Position numbers and translations under genes: made by a program. Positions 41,001-49,663 of a DNA stretch of 64,000 nt are shown piece after piece (positions within the stretch are counted from its first letter, which is position 1; each line of letters begins with the position of its first letter). Below the pieces are notes generated by a model that worked only from the letters and a program-made list of their open reading frames with translations, was not told the origin of the DNA and ran no database searches. Source of the stretch: Paenibacillus agilis (GTDB lineage Bacteria; Bacillota; Bacilli; Paenibacillales; Paenibacillaceae); NCBI RefSeq assembly GCF_007786455.1, contig NZ_VNJK01000001.1, forward strand, positions 792,476-856,475. Direction: 5' to 3'.

Positions 41001-43315
41001 AAAATCGCGCGAAAACGACTAGTGATGTGTTAGGCAGAACGATTTTGGTGGAGTCGTACCAGAACAAGCAGAACTACGTCCCAGTTCAGCGTACAGAGTA
41101 TAATCTTGCGGGTGCGGTCACTTCTGCAATAGATGCAAATGGCAATCGCACGGCATATCAGTATGACGCTGGAGGCCAATTGACTGCGGTTACAGATGCT
41201 CAGAAACAGACGACAAGTTATCTCTATGATCGCTTAGGTAATCTTGTTGAGACAACATACGCAAACAACCAGAAGATGAAGAAAGAATATGATGAACTTG
41301 GTCGTGTTTCTAAAAAAATAAATGGGACAAATCAAGTTCAGAAGTATTACTATGATGCAAATAGCAACCTAGAGAAATACATTGATCGCAGTGGTACAGT
41401 TACAGAAAATCGCTATGATGCAATGAACCGACTTTTACACAATACGCTTGGAAATGAAACGGTTCAATACAGCTACGATACTGAAGGTAGACCGCTCACG
41501 ATGACGGATCATCGAGGAACGACGAGCTATGAATATCAGGCGCGTTCTGGTTTCTTGACGAGCATTCAATATCCAGATGGTGTGAAGCTGACAAACAACT
41601 ATGATCTGAACAAGAAGACGGGGTATGAGTTCGCAGCAACAGGTGTTAATGTCAAGGTAGATGGAGCTTACAACAACGTTAACCAGTTAAAGCAGTTGAA
41701 CATTCTGAGTGGCGGTAATCAGCCAGCGAAGACAATTACATATGATCACTTGGCAAATGGGCAACTCGCGAAGCAAACGTACGGTACCGCATTTGTAACG
41801 GATTATCAATATGTAGATAAAAGGTTGAAGCAGCTTAGGTATGCAAAAGATGGAGCTGCGCAGAACACCTTCCAATATGGGTATGACTTGGTTGGAAACA
41901 TCACGCAGCGTAATGAAAATAACTACATCACCAACTTCATGTACACGCCGTTGAATCAGATTCAGACATCCAGTGAGTTCGACGAAATGTATTCGTACGA
42001 TGCAAGGTATAATAGGCAGACGTTAGATAGTAATAGAGCGCCATCGATAAAGGCAGCACAGTACGAATATGATAAGAAGAATCGCCTAACGAAGGCAACA
42101 GGAGATCATAATCCGGTAACGTATTCTTACACTGGAGAAGGATTGCTATATGAGCGTGTTGAGAATAACGTCCGAAACCGTTACTATTACGATGCAAATA
42201 AGCTATTGTTAGCAGAAGCAGTTGTTGGTACAGATGGCAAGGCAAAGATTAAGTATGTATATCTATATGATTTAAATGGTAAGCTTATCGGTCGCCAAGA
42301 TGCGGCAACAAGTCAGTTACAATACTATCAGCTAAATGGACATGGTGATGTTGTAGCTGTTGTCGATGAAACGGGTAAGAAGTTGAATGAATATCGTTAT
42401 GACATCTGGGGATTGCCATTAGAAGAGAAAGAGACGGTGCCAAATATCCTCAAATACGCAGGCGAATATTGGGATAAGACGACAGGACTTCAATATCTTC
42501 GTGCAAGATGGTACGACCCAAGCATGGGACGGTTTATTAGTGAGGATACGTATGAAGGGGAACTAGGGAATCCATTAAGTTTGAACTTGTATACGTATGT
42601 GGAGAACAATCCGTTAAAGTATACTGATCCAAGTGGACGGTCTAAATCATCGGATAACAAACATTTGGCAGGATTAGTACAAGGGTTCACTAATAAATGG
42701 AAGAATGCTCAGAGGGCTATTAATACTATTCGGAAGAGTGTTAATTCTTGTTATACACCAACAATGTGTAAGCAGGCACAAAGTTTTTTGGGGAATATTG
42801 ATAAGTACAAGAAAATACAACTAGAAGCCGAAAAGGGTGCTGATGGAGTTAGGGTAGCATATTATAATTTACACAACAGAACGTTACCGAAAGATGTTGT
42901 TTTTAGGAAAAATGAAGTTAGTGCCCCTAATATTACAACTAGAATGGCTTCACTGATGAATGATTTTAAATCTGATTATGCAGGTTATTCTGCAAACCCT
43001 GCAACTAAGCTACTAACTTTTATTAGTTTAGTTAAAACGGGTGGTAGGGTAGATGTGAAAAATTCTGACTTTAAGGATAATAAATTTTATGTATATGATG
43101 GAGAATTATATAGAAACGATGATTTGGGGAACATTTTTTTCGGATATGCTGGAGGAGTATTTGATTATGGTGGTGAATTTCTGAAATTTGGTGCAGGCAT
43201 GTATCAAATAAAGTCTGGAACGTCTGATTTTTCTTATTTTTCTTCTTATTTCGATGATCCAAGAGATACCGCTATGATTCATATAGGGGTGAAGATATAT
43301 TATAGCAGGCATTGA
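38093..43315 (+). CDS. Secreted RHS/YD-repeat polymorphic toxin 4 (Ntox44-like tip)
   Basis: This 1,740-residue protein has a signal peptide, helical N-domain, RKKRS at 148-152, YD shell and core signature ending DPSGR near 1515. The tip (about 1620-1740) matches my memory of the 'bacterial toxin 44' (Ntox44) family: GGRVDVKN, then YRNDDLGNIFFGYAGG, FGAGMYQIKSG, DDPRDTAMIHIG. Ntox44 domains are predicted nucleases of polymorphic toxins, and the conserved Asp, Asn and Gly residues of DDxGN are present. The upstream site is AGGGGATCTAAGCAG, slightly diverged from the other three RHS genes. The shell is closest to RHS 1 and RHS 3. Confidence 0.9.
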   Translation: MKKMRALSSLLALVLFLELSAPLFLQVAEAVVAPKPISTQTADNRALLTIDYIAKKYNVSPSDILLRLNEGYSLKHLHDALAKNPEITSLEATLEEMYPGVGKKYEPPAVTDATYGLQMPGFNLLFPNLGDVTGATYGNVTESVYGSRKKRSIYDIPRINHDKLSLVNQHKKLDQAPYSVQTGNETISSVDGSLSLSSTDLSLPGRNGLSFSLRRVYDSNDAEFYKKTVQPELYASALITPCVKGTTYKKLGGGQRVWWAENKNDDYGYFTYPGVDGRYSYQFEQRKVEYFYGKEKEAMRPLAEVEFPASEINKSIQISMHYDIDFEKIKCDDGENYKIVRNSGYLYPGKYPDNKIERDSKDSILGRGWSWDIPYMKFEHEEAFIRMPAGGVYQVDKDLNLKSYPWKDAVLTKDSSRKVGYDTSAYALKMKQGTTYYFDARGDLIRVEDNYSNFIDFQHLGYGLGKVTDSLGNYIQFSYDWQNSIITATTNANESVKYAYKKFDGTDIPYLESVTDTMGRTTHYGYDPAQSKFSMTSDPINQRNDYALLKAIHHPTGARTEYRYDKVLRNFGLDSKQEQYRVVERKDVAQYVNGAVVESNQTSIQYESDPYASASNGRHKTIFKSGDATSISTYDKVRSGDDPVFRNVETVQQAGHVQHVTNQSYTSNVLNPYPAQITSKKISNGVESPSLIVNRQYNENGNVTSETNNLGASSSTTYDAKWGLAETITSKLDANQQSFTRLVRNDKGSVIESKTYTNSEGGQLFGHINYEYDGFGNVTKVTAHNDKGKPTVFRYHYGAEYQHGYLTQQEVDVTNADGQVSTIVEKAKYDPVTGRLLSYTDGKQQTTSYGYDPLGRTTSVTMPNQSQISYVYNDAQNHLQMKNTLGEVAEAWFDPLGRKTRETQGLGEVKYGYDERTSQLQWTEDAYSNRTTYSYDGFGRPLQTTYANGTSDRVEYDDVKLTVTAIDAEQNRAKTTSDVLGRTILVESYQNKQNYVPVQRTEYNLAGAVTSAIDANGNRTAYQYDAGGQLTAVTDAQKQTTSYLYDRLGNLVETTYANNQKMKKEYDELGRVSKKINGTNQVQKYYYDANSNLEKYIDRSGTVTENRYDAMNRLLHNTLGNETVQYSYDTEGRPLTMTDHRGTTSYEYQARSGFLTSIQYPDGVKLTNNYDLNKKTGYEFAATGVNVKVDGAYNNVNQLKQLNILSGGNQPAKTITYDHLANGQLAKQTYGTAFVTDYQYVDKRLKQLRYAKDGAAQNTFQYGYDLVGNITQRNENNYITNFMYTPLNQIQTSSEFDEMYSYDARYNRQTLDSNRAPSIKAAQYEYDKKNRLTKATGDHNPVTYSYTGEGLLYERVENNVRNRYYYDANKLLLAEAVVGTDGKAKIKYVYLYDLNGKLIGRQDAATSQLQYYQLNGHGDVVAVVDETGKKLNEYRYDIWGLPLEEKETVPNILKYAGEYWDKTTGLQYLRARWYDPSMGRFISEDTYEGELGNPLSLNLYTYVENNPLKYTDPSGRSKSSDNKHLAGLVQGFTNKWKNAQRAINTIRKSVNSCYTPTMCKQAQSFLGNIDKYKKIQLEAEKGADGVRVAYYNLHNRTLPKDVVFRKNEVSAPNITTRMASLMNDFKSDYAGYSANPATKLLTFISLVKTGGRVDVKNSDFKDNKFYVYDGELYRNDDLGNIFFGYAGGVFDYGGEFLKFGAGMYQIKSGTSDFSYFSSYFDDPRDTAMIHIGVKIYYSRH

Positions 43316-43335
43316 AAGGAGATGTAGTTGACAAA

Positions 43336-43728
43336 GTGAGGATAAAAAACTTAATTAACCCCGTAATTCATGTAGTGCTTACATTTATCATTGGTTTCAG
43401 TTTAATTAATTTTGATTGGTTCTTTTCAATAGGTTTCATTATCATTTCTAGTTGCTTAATGATTGGAATTAATGCTGTGAGCTATATATATTCATTCAAA
43501 TCGGGTAGTTGGCGAGAGTATTTTCTTAGTTTAGTGATATTTGTTGCTTTGGTTGTATTTCTTGTGGCGATTAAAATAGCAATAGGGGATCCTAGTAAAG
43601 AAATCGATGATGAAAATGGAGAAGGATTAATTTTATTCATTGTTTTAATATTATCAATTCCAACAATAGTAATTGGGAATTTAATTGGCTTATTTTTAAA
43701 AAAGTATAACAAAAGGCAGAGCAGTTAA
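43336..43728 (+). CDS. Membrane candidate immunity protein for RHS toxin 4
   Basis: The frame opens at TTG 43312, overlapping the RHS 4 stop. The GTG at 43336 is preferred: AAAGGAG lies upstream, and translation then begins with MRIKNLINPV before the first membrane helix. The 130-residue product has four predicted membrane helices (about 9-25, 28-48, 60-80 and 97-119) with an acidic loop (DPSKEIDDENGEG). A membrane immunity protein behind a nuclease-like tip is slightly unexpected. It might block entry or act at the membrane. The family is unknown and the start is uncertain. Confidence 0.65.
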   Translation: MRIKNLINPVIHVVLTFIIGFSLINFDWFFSIGFIIISSCLMIGINAVSYIYSFKSGSWREYFLSLVIFVALVVFLVAIKIAIGDPSKEIDDENGEGLILFIVLILSIPTIVIGNLIGLFLKKYNKRQSS

Positions 43729-43799
43729 TTAGTTCCTCAGTATTTATCCGTATTAATGCAAACTGGATTGGTTTGTATTTAAGAGAGGAGACTCCATCA

Positions 43800-44220
43800 G
43801 TGAGCACTTATTTAGATAAAGAAGTAATCGCTGGAGCAGGACTATTCGATCTTTCATTAAAAAGTACTCAAAAAAATCGATTTCAGCTATGAAATTGTAG
43901 AGAATTCTGGGGTCGTTATCGAGGGTGAATTTATTGATTTGTTCTTTGATGGAGAGTCACGAGAATTAGTCATGATGACACTTCGTGATTGTTACGCAGG
44001 CAAAGTAAACGGAGAAATAAGTATCGGAACTCCTCTTGCTCAACTAGAAGAGTTGTATGGAGAGGATTTACATTATGAGCCAATGGATGATGAGTACTAT
44101 GTTAAAGATGCGGAGTTAAGCTTTAAATTGAAGTACCCAGATTCTACGGTTGAACATATTATTCTAAGGAATAGTGTACAAGCAAAATTATTTGTAGACT
44201 GGGCTCGTGAAGAATTATAA
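43800..44220 (+). pseudogene. Frameshifted immunity-like gene
   Basis: GTG 43800 has GAGGAG seven bases upstream and opens a frame (VSTYLDKEVIAGAGLFDLSL) that stops after 31 codons. The +1 frame from 43879 continues to 44220 (DFSYEIVENSG ... IDLFFDGESREL ... WAREEL). The switch occurs at a run of seven As (43870-43876). With six As the two parts join smoothly as LKSTQKIDFSYEI, giving an intact protein of about 139 residues. It is acidic, soluble and placed behind immunity 4, so it is probably an orphan or second immunity gene. The break may be a real pseudogene, phase variation or a sequencing error. Confidence 0.7.
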
Positions 44221-44296
44221 AGATGGTTAGAAGAATCCGTGTATTTGATCAACAATTCATCAGCATCTTCTATAATTAAAACCTAAAGTTATTATG

Positions 44297-44334
44297 AACC
44301 TACTTGTGAGCTCGCCTCCAAGTGGGTTCTTTTC
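44297..44334 (+). terminator. Rho-independent terminator
   Basis: AACCTACTTG (44297-44306) pairs with CAAGTGGGTT (44319-44328), followed by CTTTTC. A homologous hairpin is at 46200. Confidence 0.8.
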
Positions 44335-44376
44335 ATTTAACTAAGATATTAAAACTAGAAATATACATAATTAGCA

Positions 44377-44405
44377 AGGACAGAAGGCGGCCTTCAAAGT
44401 AATCT
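44377..44405 (+). promoter_or_regulatory. Promoter-like motif AGGACA-N17-TAATCT
   Basis: AGGACA 44377-44382 and TAATCT 44400-44405. The 17-base spacer is close to that at 46283, and ATATACATAATTA precedes both. It lies upstream of the gene at 44461. Confidence 0.65.
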
Positions 44406-44460
44406 TAAAGAATACGAATCACTTCATTACTTATTACGTACGAAAGGAAAATGAAAATTT

Positions 44461-46155
44461 ATGAAGTCACCACTCAAGAAATCGTTCTTATTTTTCTTAT
44501 GTTTATCTATCTTCGCCTTATACGGAATCCCACAGGCTATAGCCGCCGCATCAGAGTATATATATGATAACAATGGTAAGTTACAATCTACAAAGACTCC
44601 AGAATTCCAATACGATTATCACTATGATCAAAATGGAAATATAGTTCGAATCACCAAGTCAACAGATGTTAACCTTTTACGTAATCATAGTTTTGAAACA
44701 TACAATGCCTCAAATGGTGTAGCTGATAATTGGGGTAGTTATATTGATAACACAGCAACAGGAACATTTGCGCTTGATGGAGAGATCTCTTCACATGGAA
44801 CTAAGTCTCAAAAGATGCATGCGACTAACCTTCCTAAAGGTACTCAAATGCTTATCTATCAAGATGTGAAATCGCAAGCAGGAATAGAATATAATGTGAG
44901 CGGACGTTATCGCATAGATGCATTATCCCATGCAAAAGTTGACTTGTTTGTGGATTTTCTAGATAGTTCGAAAAATTTTATTGATGCCAAAATGGTGGTA
45001 TCCTATAACCATGTTACACCGGGTTTTATTACTTTATCTACGCATGGAGTAACTCCGGAGAAAACGGCATTTATTCGAGTACATGCCGTAATTCGTGCAG
45101 GTAACGAAGCTGTTGGGAATGGTCTCGTGTATGTGGATTCCATGAGTGTAAAACATACTTATGATCCTAACGTAGTAAGTAATCCAAGCTTTGAAGAACA
45201 GACAGAAGGCAGCAACCTAGCTGCAGGTTGGGGCAGTCATATTGATCCTGAGGTAGTAGGAACATTTGGTCTTGATCCACTAGGTTCTAATGGCGATAAA
45301 TCGCAATTTATACGTGCTGAACATCTGCCTGTAGGCACTCAAATGTTAATTTACCAGGACATTCACGCTGAAGCAGGCAAAGCGTATACGGTTAGTGGAA
45401 GATATCAGATTGAAAAATTAAAGAATGCGCGAGTTGATTTATTTGTCGATTTTTTAGATAGCTCAAATAACTTTATTAACGCTAAAAAGGTTGAATCATA
45501 TAGTAACAATACCAAAGGATATATTACTTTAACCAACAGTGGCATTACGCCGCCAAATACGGCATTTATAAGATTGTATGCGGTTATTCGTTCTACGGCT
45601 AGTACGCCTGGGGCAGGGGTAGTACATGTGGATTCCATGAGTCTTCACTATAATAACGAGCTTAATATGATCAGTAACCCAAGCTTTGAGGGGAGGGTCC
45701 AATTCAATGGACTAGCCGCAGACTGGGGGAGCCATATCGATCAAGAAGCATCTGGAAGCTTATCTGTTGTTAAACAGACGACATCACACGGAACCTATGC
45801 TCAAAAGATTACTGCTTCTAAACTACCGAAAGGTACTCAGATGTTAATTTATCAAGATATACATGCTGAGGGTGGACAAGCGTATCAAATAAATGGACAA
45901 TTTCATATTGAGTCACTTCAACATGCAAGAATAGACTTGTATGTTGATTACTTCGATAGCTCTAATGCTTTTATTAACACGAATACGTTCAAATCTTATT
46001 CCGAAGCTACAAAACAATTTATTACACTGTCAGCCCAGACAACAACACCTCAAAACACGGCATATGTTCGTGTATATGCAGTAATCAGAGCCACGGGCGA
46101 CAGGCCTGGTTCTGGGGTAGTCTATGTCGATTCTATGGAAATGAAGAAAAGATAG
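44461..46155 (+). CDS. YD-tagged secreted protein with three CBM-like modules
   Basis: This 564-residue protein has a signal peptide (about 1-29) and a YD tag (YIYDNNGKL and YHYDQNGNI). Three modules of about 163 residues start near 73, 236 and 401. Each begins N.SFE, contains W(G)S(H/Y)ID, GTQMLIYQD, the strand (V/I)DL(F/Y)VD(F/Y).DSS, and ends with G.V(Y/H)VDSM. The modules resemble those at 21045 and 11036 and look like CBM_4_9-type jelly rolls. ATG 44461 has AAAGGAAA upstream. It is a one-gene unit bounded by its own motif and terminator. Confidence 0.75.
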   Translation: MKSPLKKSFLFFLCLSIFALYGIPQAIAAASEYIYDNNGKLQSTKTPEFQYDYHYDQNGNIVRITKSTDVNLLRNHSFETYNASNGVADNWGSYIDNTATGTFALDGEISSHGTKSQKMHATNLPKGTQMLIYQDVKSQAGIEYNVSGRYRIDALSHAKVDLFVDFLDSSKNFIDAKMVVSYNHVTPGFITLSTHGVTPEKTAFIRVHAVIRAGNEAVGNGLVYVDSMSVKHTYDPNVVSNPSFEEQTEGSNLAAGWGSHIDPEVVGTFGLDPLGSNGDKSQFIRAEHLPVGTQMLIYQDIHAEAGKAYTVSGRYQIEKLKNARVDLFVDFLDSSNNFINAKKVESYSNNTKGYITLTNSGITPPNTAFIRLYAVIRSTASTPGAGVVHVDSMSLHYNNELNMISNPSFEGRVQFNGLAADWGSHIDQEASGSLSVVKQTTSHGTYAQKITASKLPKGTQMLIYQDIHAEGGQAYQINGQFHIESLQHARIDLYVDYFDSSNAFINTNTFKSYSEATKQFITLSAQTTTPQNTAYVRVYAVIRATGDRPGSGVVYVDSMEMKKR

Positions 46156-46199
46156 AAAGACAATAGAGGAGCAAATACCTAGAGACGCAGCCATTCGAT

Positions 46200-46233
46200 A
46201 ACCACTTGTGAGTTTACTCCAAGTGGTTTTTTT
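46200..46233 (+). terminator. Rho-independent terminator
   Basis: AACCACTTG (46200-46208) and CAAGTGGTT (46220-46228) form a perfect 9-bp stem followed by seven or more Ts. It is homologous to 44297. Confidence 0.88.
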
Positions 46234-46276
46234 CATTTCAAAAAGGAAGTCAAATTAGAAATATACATAATTATCA

Positions 46277-46305
46277 AGGACAGAAGGCAGACTGCAAAGT
46301 AATCT
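46277..46305 (+). promoter_or_regulatory. Promoter-like motif AGGACA-N17-TAATCT
   Basis: AGGACA 46277-46282 and TAATCT 46300-46305, 17 bases apart, 67 bases before the gene at 46373. It probably drives the run of genes 46373, 48037, 49664 and 50938, since no strong terminator separates them. Confidence 0.65.
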
Positions 46306-46372
46306 TAAAATATATTCATATATTTATATACTCAGGGAGAAGAATGAGATTAACTCAGGGGGATAGTACAAA

Positions 46373-47965
46373 ATGGTTCAGCGTATAAGAAAAATAGCAA
46401 TGATAGCATTCATCATGTCGTTTGTATGGACATCGCTTTCTTTTCATGGAGCTGCGGATGCAACTGCTTCTAAAGCAAGGATGAATTCAATTGCTGTAAG
46501 TAATGCCCAATATGAGGTGGAAGCATTAGAAGGTGGAAGTTTTTCCACAACAATCTATAAGGCTGGAGAGGGTCTTGTAACAAATGATCCTTCAAAAGTA
46601 ATAGCAGGAGACCATTCTGCACATGTGGAGTCAGCTCCGACGCAGCAATGGAAAGATCTCATGTATAGCGATGCGGCGAAAATGAAATTCGAGAAGCATA
46701 CGACCTATTCGGTAACTTTCTCTTATAAGTCGGTCACAGCTCCAGTTAAGGAACAGGACGGATATTTTTATTTTACCGCCCGAGGAGTCGGTTCTGATTA
46801 TACGAGCGACAAAGGATGGACGGAGTGGAATGATCAGACGGGTAAGACAGGCAAGAAAACCATCGTGTTCAAGACAGGGGATAAGGAAAATTATTTTCTG
46901 ATCTGGGGAATTCACAATGGCGGAGCGTTATCTATCGATGACGTGAAAATAGAAAAGATAAGTGAATCCTTCGAACAAGGGGATTTCACCAGGACAACGT
47001 TTCAAGCTGCATCAGGTGCAATCACGAGCGATCCTGCAAAAGTAGTGACGGGAAAATACGCCGCTTATGTGGAGTCAACTCCGACGCAGCAATGGAAAGA
47101 TCTCATGTATAGCGACGCAGCGAAAATGAAATTTGAGAAGCATACCACGTATGCAGTCACTTTCTCTTACAAGTCAGTCAAGTCCCCGGTGAAGGATCAG
47201 AACGGATATTTTTACTTCACCGCCCGAGGAGTCGGTTCTGATTATACGAGCGACAAAGGATGGACGGAGTGGAATGATCAGACGGGTAAGACAGGCAAGA
47301 AAACGATCGTGTTCAAGACAGGGGATAAGGACAATTATTTTCTAATCTGGGGAATTCACAATGGCGGAGCGTTATCTATCGATGATGTGAAAATAGAAAA
47401 GGTAAGTGAGTCTTTCGAACAAGGAAGCTTTACGAATACAAAACTCCAGGCAGCTTCAGGCACGGTAACAAGTGATCCTACAAAAGTAGTGGAAGGGAAG
47501 TATTCCGTTTACGTGGAGTCAGATCCTACACAGCAATGGAAAGATCTTATGTATAGCGATGCGTCAAAAGTAAAATTTGAGAAGCATACAACCTATTCGG
47601 TAACCTTTTCTTATAAGTCGGTCACAGCTCCGGTGAAAGATCAGAATGGATATTTTTACTTCACCGCCCGAGGAGTAGGCTCCGATCATACGAGTGATAA
47701 GGGATGGACAGAGTGGAATGAGGCTCCAGGAAGTACGGGTAAGAAGACAATCGTATTCAAAACAGGGGATCAAGACAATTATTTTCTCATCTGGGCTATC
47801 CATAATGGGGGAGCGATAACTCTAGATGATGTCACCATTAAAGAAATGGATTATCAATATGATGATGCCGGAAGACTTATTAAGCACACGAATCCTAGTG
47901 GCTCCAAGATTACATATCACTATGATTCAAATGGAAATCTAGTTCGCACGTTAGTTCATAATTAA
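46373..47965 (+). CDS. YD-tagged secreted protein, 'SFExGxF' family, C-terminal tag
   Basis: This 530-residue protein has a signal peptide (about 1-31). Three modules of 148 residues start near 45, 191 and 341. Shared stretches are QQWKDLMYSDA, KFEKHTTY(S/A)VTF, YFYFTARGVGSD and NYFLIW(G/A)IHNGGA. A YD tag ends the protein (YQYDDAGRLIKH, YHYDSNGNLVRT). Modules one and two share an 86-base exact run (46775-46860 and 47219-47304), showing recent duplication. Family members are at 22833, 28682 and 48037. It is probably an extracellular binding protein of unknown ligand. Confidence 0.74.
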   Translation: MVQRIRKIAMIAFIMSFVWTSLSFHGAADATASKARMNSIAVSNAQYEVEALEGGSFSTTIYKAGEGLVTNDPSKVIAGDHSAHVESAPTQQWKDLMYSDAAKMKFEKHTTYSVTFSYKSVTAPVKEQDGYFYFTARGVGSDYTSDKGWTEWNDQTGKTGKKTIVFKTGDKENYFLIWGIHNGGALSIDDVKIEKISESFEQGDFTRTTFQAASGAITSDPAKVVTGKYAAYVESTPTQQWKDLMYSDAAKMKFEKHTTYAVTFSYKSVKSPVKDQNGYFYFTARGVGSDYTSDKGWTEWNDQTGKTGKKTIVFKTGDKDNYFLIWGIHNGGALSIDDVKIEKVSESFEQGSFTNTKLQAASGTVTSDPTKVVEGKYSVYVESDPTQQWKDLMYSDASKVKFEKHTTYSVTFSYKSVTAPVKDQNGYFYFTARGVGSDHTSDKGWTEWNEAPGSTGKKTIVFKTGDQDNYFLIWAIHNGGAITLDDVTIKEMDYQYDDAGRLIKHTNPSGSKITYHYDSNGNLVRTLVHN

Positions 47966-48036
47966 ACAGAATGTAGTGCAGGGTTCAATTTGTCTACAGA
48001 GAATTTCAATTTCATTAGTATAAACGGAGGATAGTT

Positions 48037-49605
48037 ATGCAAGGAAAACGTTATTTTCTTAACACTGTCGTGTTTGCTTGTATGTTGTTAGTAGGACAGC
48101 TCAGTTTTCAGCATACTGCACAGGCCGATTATTTGGGTAGTAGTGTGTCACCTTCCGAAGGGTTTGAGTCAGGGGGCTTTACAGATACGAACTTCCAAGC
48201 GGTTTCTGGAAGTATAACGGAAGACTCTCTAAAGGTCGTGAATGGAAAATACTCAGCATACTTAGAATCCAAGTCGACGGACAAATGGAAGGAGATGGCC
48301 TATACTGACCCTAAAAATATCCGCCTTGAAAGAAACACCGCCTATGCAGTTACATTTTCATATAAGGCTGTTGAACAGCCTGATGCGAGCAAGGATGGAC
48401 GGTATTATTTCTTGGTCCGTAGTACAGATAATGATGTAAGTGCTGATAGAGGCTGGACGACTTGGCATGCTGAGACAGGCACAGTAGATACGAAGACGGT
48501 ATATTTTACGACGGGAAATAAAGAGAACTATTATTTACTCTGGGGTATCCATGGCGGTGGAGCGCTATCTTTGGATGATATTACGATTAAGAAGATTAGT
48601 GAGTCTTTTGAAAAAGGTAGCTTTACAGATACGGCATTTCGACCCGTGTTGGGTAGTATAACAAGTGATCCGGTCAAAGTCATTAGTGGAAAATATTCAG
48701 CCAATCTTGTTTCTGCTCCCTCCCAGCAGTGGAGTGAATTTGCATATTCCGATCCTAAAAGTGTGAAGTTTGAGCCTTATACTACATATTCGGTTACGTT
48801 CTCTTATAAAGCTAACAAAGCCACATCAGTAGATGATCAGTATTATTATTTTTTGGCACGAAGTGCAGACGATGATGTGAAAGCGGATATTGGCTGGACA
48901 ACATGGAAGGCCAAGAAGAATGGGGACAAAGGAACCAAGACAGTTACATTTACTACGGGCTCGAAAGACAATTACTATCTCATCTGGGGTATTCATAACG
49001 GTGGAGAGATTTCACTCGATGATATACATATGAAGAAACGAAGTGAATCGTTTGAAAGAGGTACATATAGTGACACCGACTATGAAGCTTGGGCGGGCAC
49101 GATAACAAATGATGCTGACAAAGTGATTAGTGGAACCTATTCGGCGTATTTAGCATCCCCAGATTCGTTAAAATGGAATGAGTTCTCCTATAGCAACCCA
49201 AAGCGTGTCAAGTTCGAGAAAAACACCAGGTATCAAGTGTCATTCTCTTATAAAGCGATTGAAGCGCCGGTTACTGAAAAAGAAGGCTTTTATTACTTTT
49301 TAGTTCGTAGTGCCGATAACGATAGGAGTGCAGATTTAGGCTTTTCTAGTTGGACAGCCGAGACAGGCAAAGGTGGTAAGAAGACGATTACCTTCACGAC
49401 AGGTGATAAGGATAATTATTATTTGATCTGGGGCATTCATAACGGAGGCGCGATGTCTCTGGATGATGTCAAAATAGATAGAGCTCATTATACCTATGAT
49501 AAGGCGGGACGTCTCTTACATCATTATATTTCCGAGTTTCAATCGATTTACTATAATTACGACCAAAATGGAAATCTAGTAGACCAGAAAGGAGTCTACA
49601 ACTAA
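48037..49605 (+). CDS. YD-tagged secreted protein, 'SFExGxF' family, C-terminal tag
   Basis: This 522-residue protein has a signal peptide (ending TAQA). Three modules of about 148 residues start near 40, 186 and 336, and a C-terminal YD tag follows (YTYDKAGRLLHH, YNYDQNGNLVDQ). The modules carry YSAYLES or its variants, YYFLVRS.D.D and NYYL(I/L)WGIH.GGA(L/M)SLDD. They are like those at 46373 but more diverged from each other. ATG 48037 follows GGAGG. It lies 71 bases behind 46373, probably in the same transcript. Confidence 0.74.
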   Translation: MQGKRYFLNTVVFACMLLVGQLSFQHTAQADYLGSSVSPSEGFESGGFTDTNFQAVSGSITEDSLKVVNGKYSAYLESKSTDKWKEMAYTDPKNIRLERNTAYAVTFSYKAVEQPDASKDGRYYFLVRSTDNDVSADRGWTTWHAETGTVDTKTVYFTTGNKENYYLLWGIHGGGALSLDDITIKKISESFEKGSFTDTAFRPVLGSITSDPVKVISGKYSANLVSAPSQQWSEFAYSDPKSVKFEPYTTYSVTFSYKANKATSVDDQYYYFLARSADDDVKADIGWTTWKAKKNGDKGTKTVTFTTGSKDNYYLIWGIHNGGEISLDDIHMKKRSESFERGTYSDTDYEAWAGTITNDADKVISGTYSAYLASPDSLKWNEFSYSNPKRVKFEKNTRYQVSFSYKAIEAPVTEKEGFYYFLVRSADNDRSADLGFSSWTAETGKGGKKTITFTTGDKDNYYLIWGIHNGGAMSLDDVKIDRAHYTYDKAGRLLHHYISEFQSIYYNYDQNGNLVDQKGVYN

Positions 49606-49663
49606 TTCATTTATATATTCCTATTAAAAAGGGAAATCACAATTTAGAAGGGGAATAAAAAAT

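Noticed and set aside
592-43312. Many minus-strand and alternate-frame ORFs of 60-225 codons inside the RHS and YD-tagged genes
   Set aside because: They run opposite to or within strongly supported coding sequence, lack ribosome sites and have low-complexity composition, as expected of shadows. The 225-codon frame at 8723-9400 mirrors the repeat modules.
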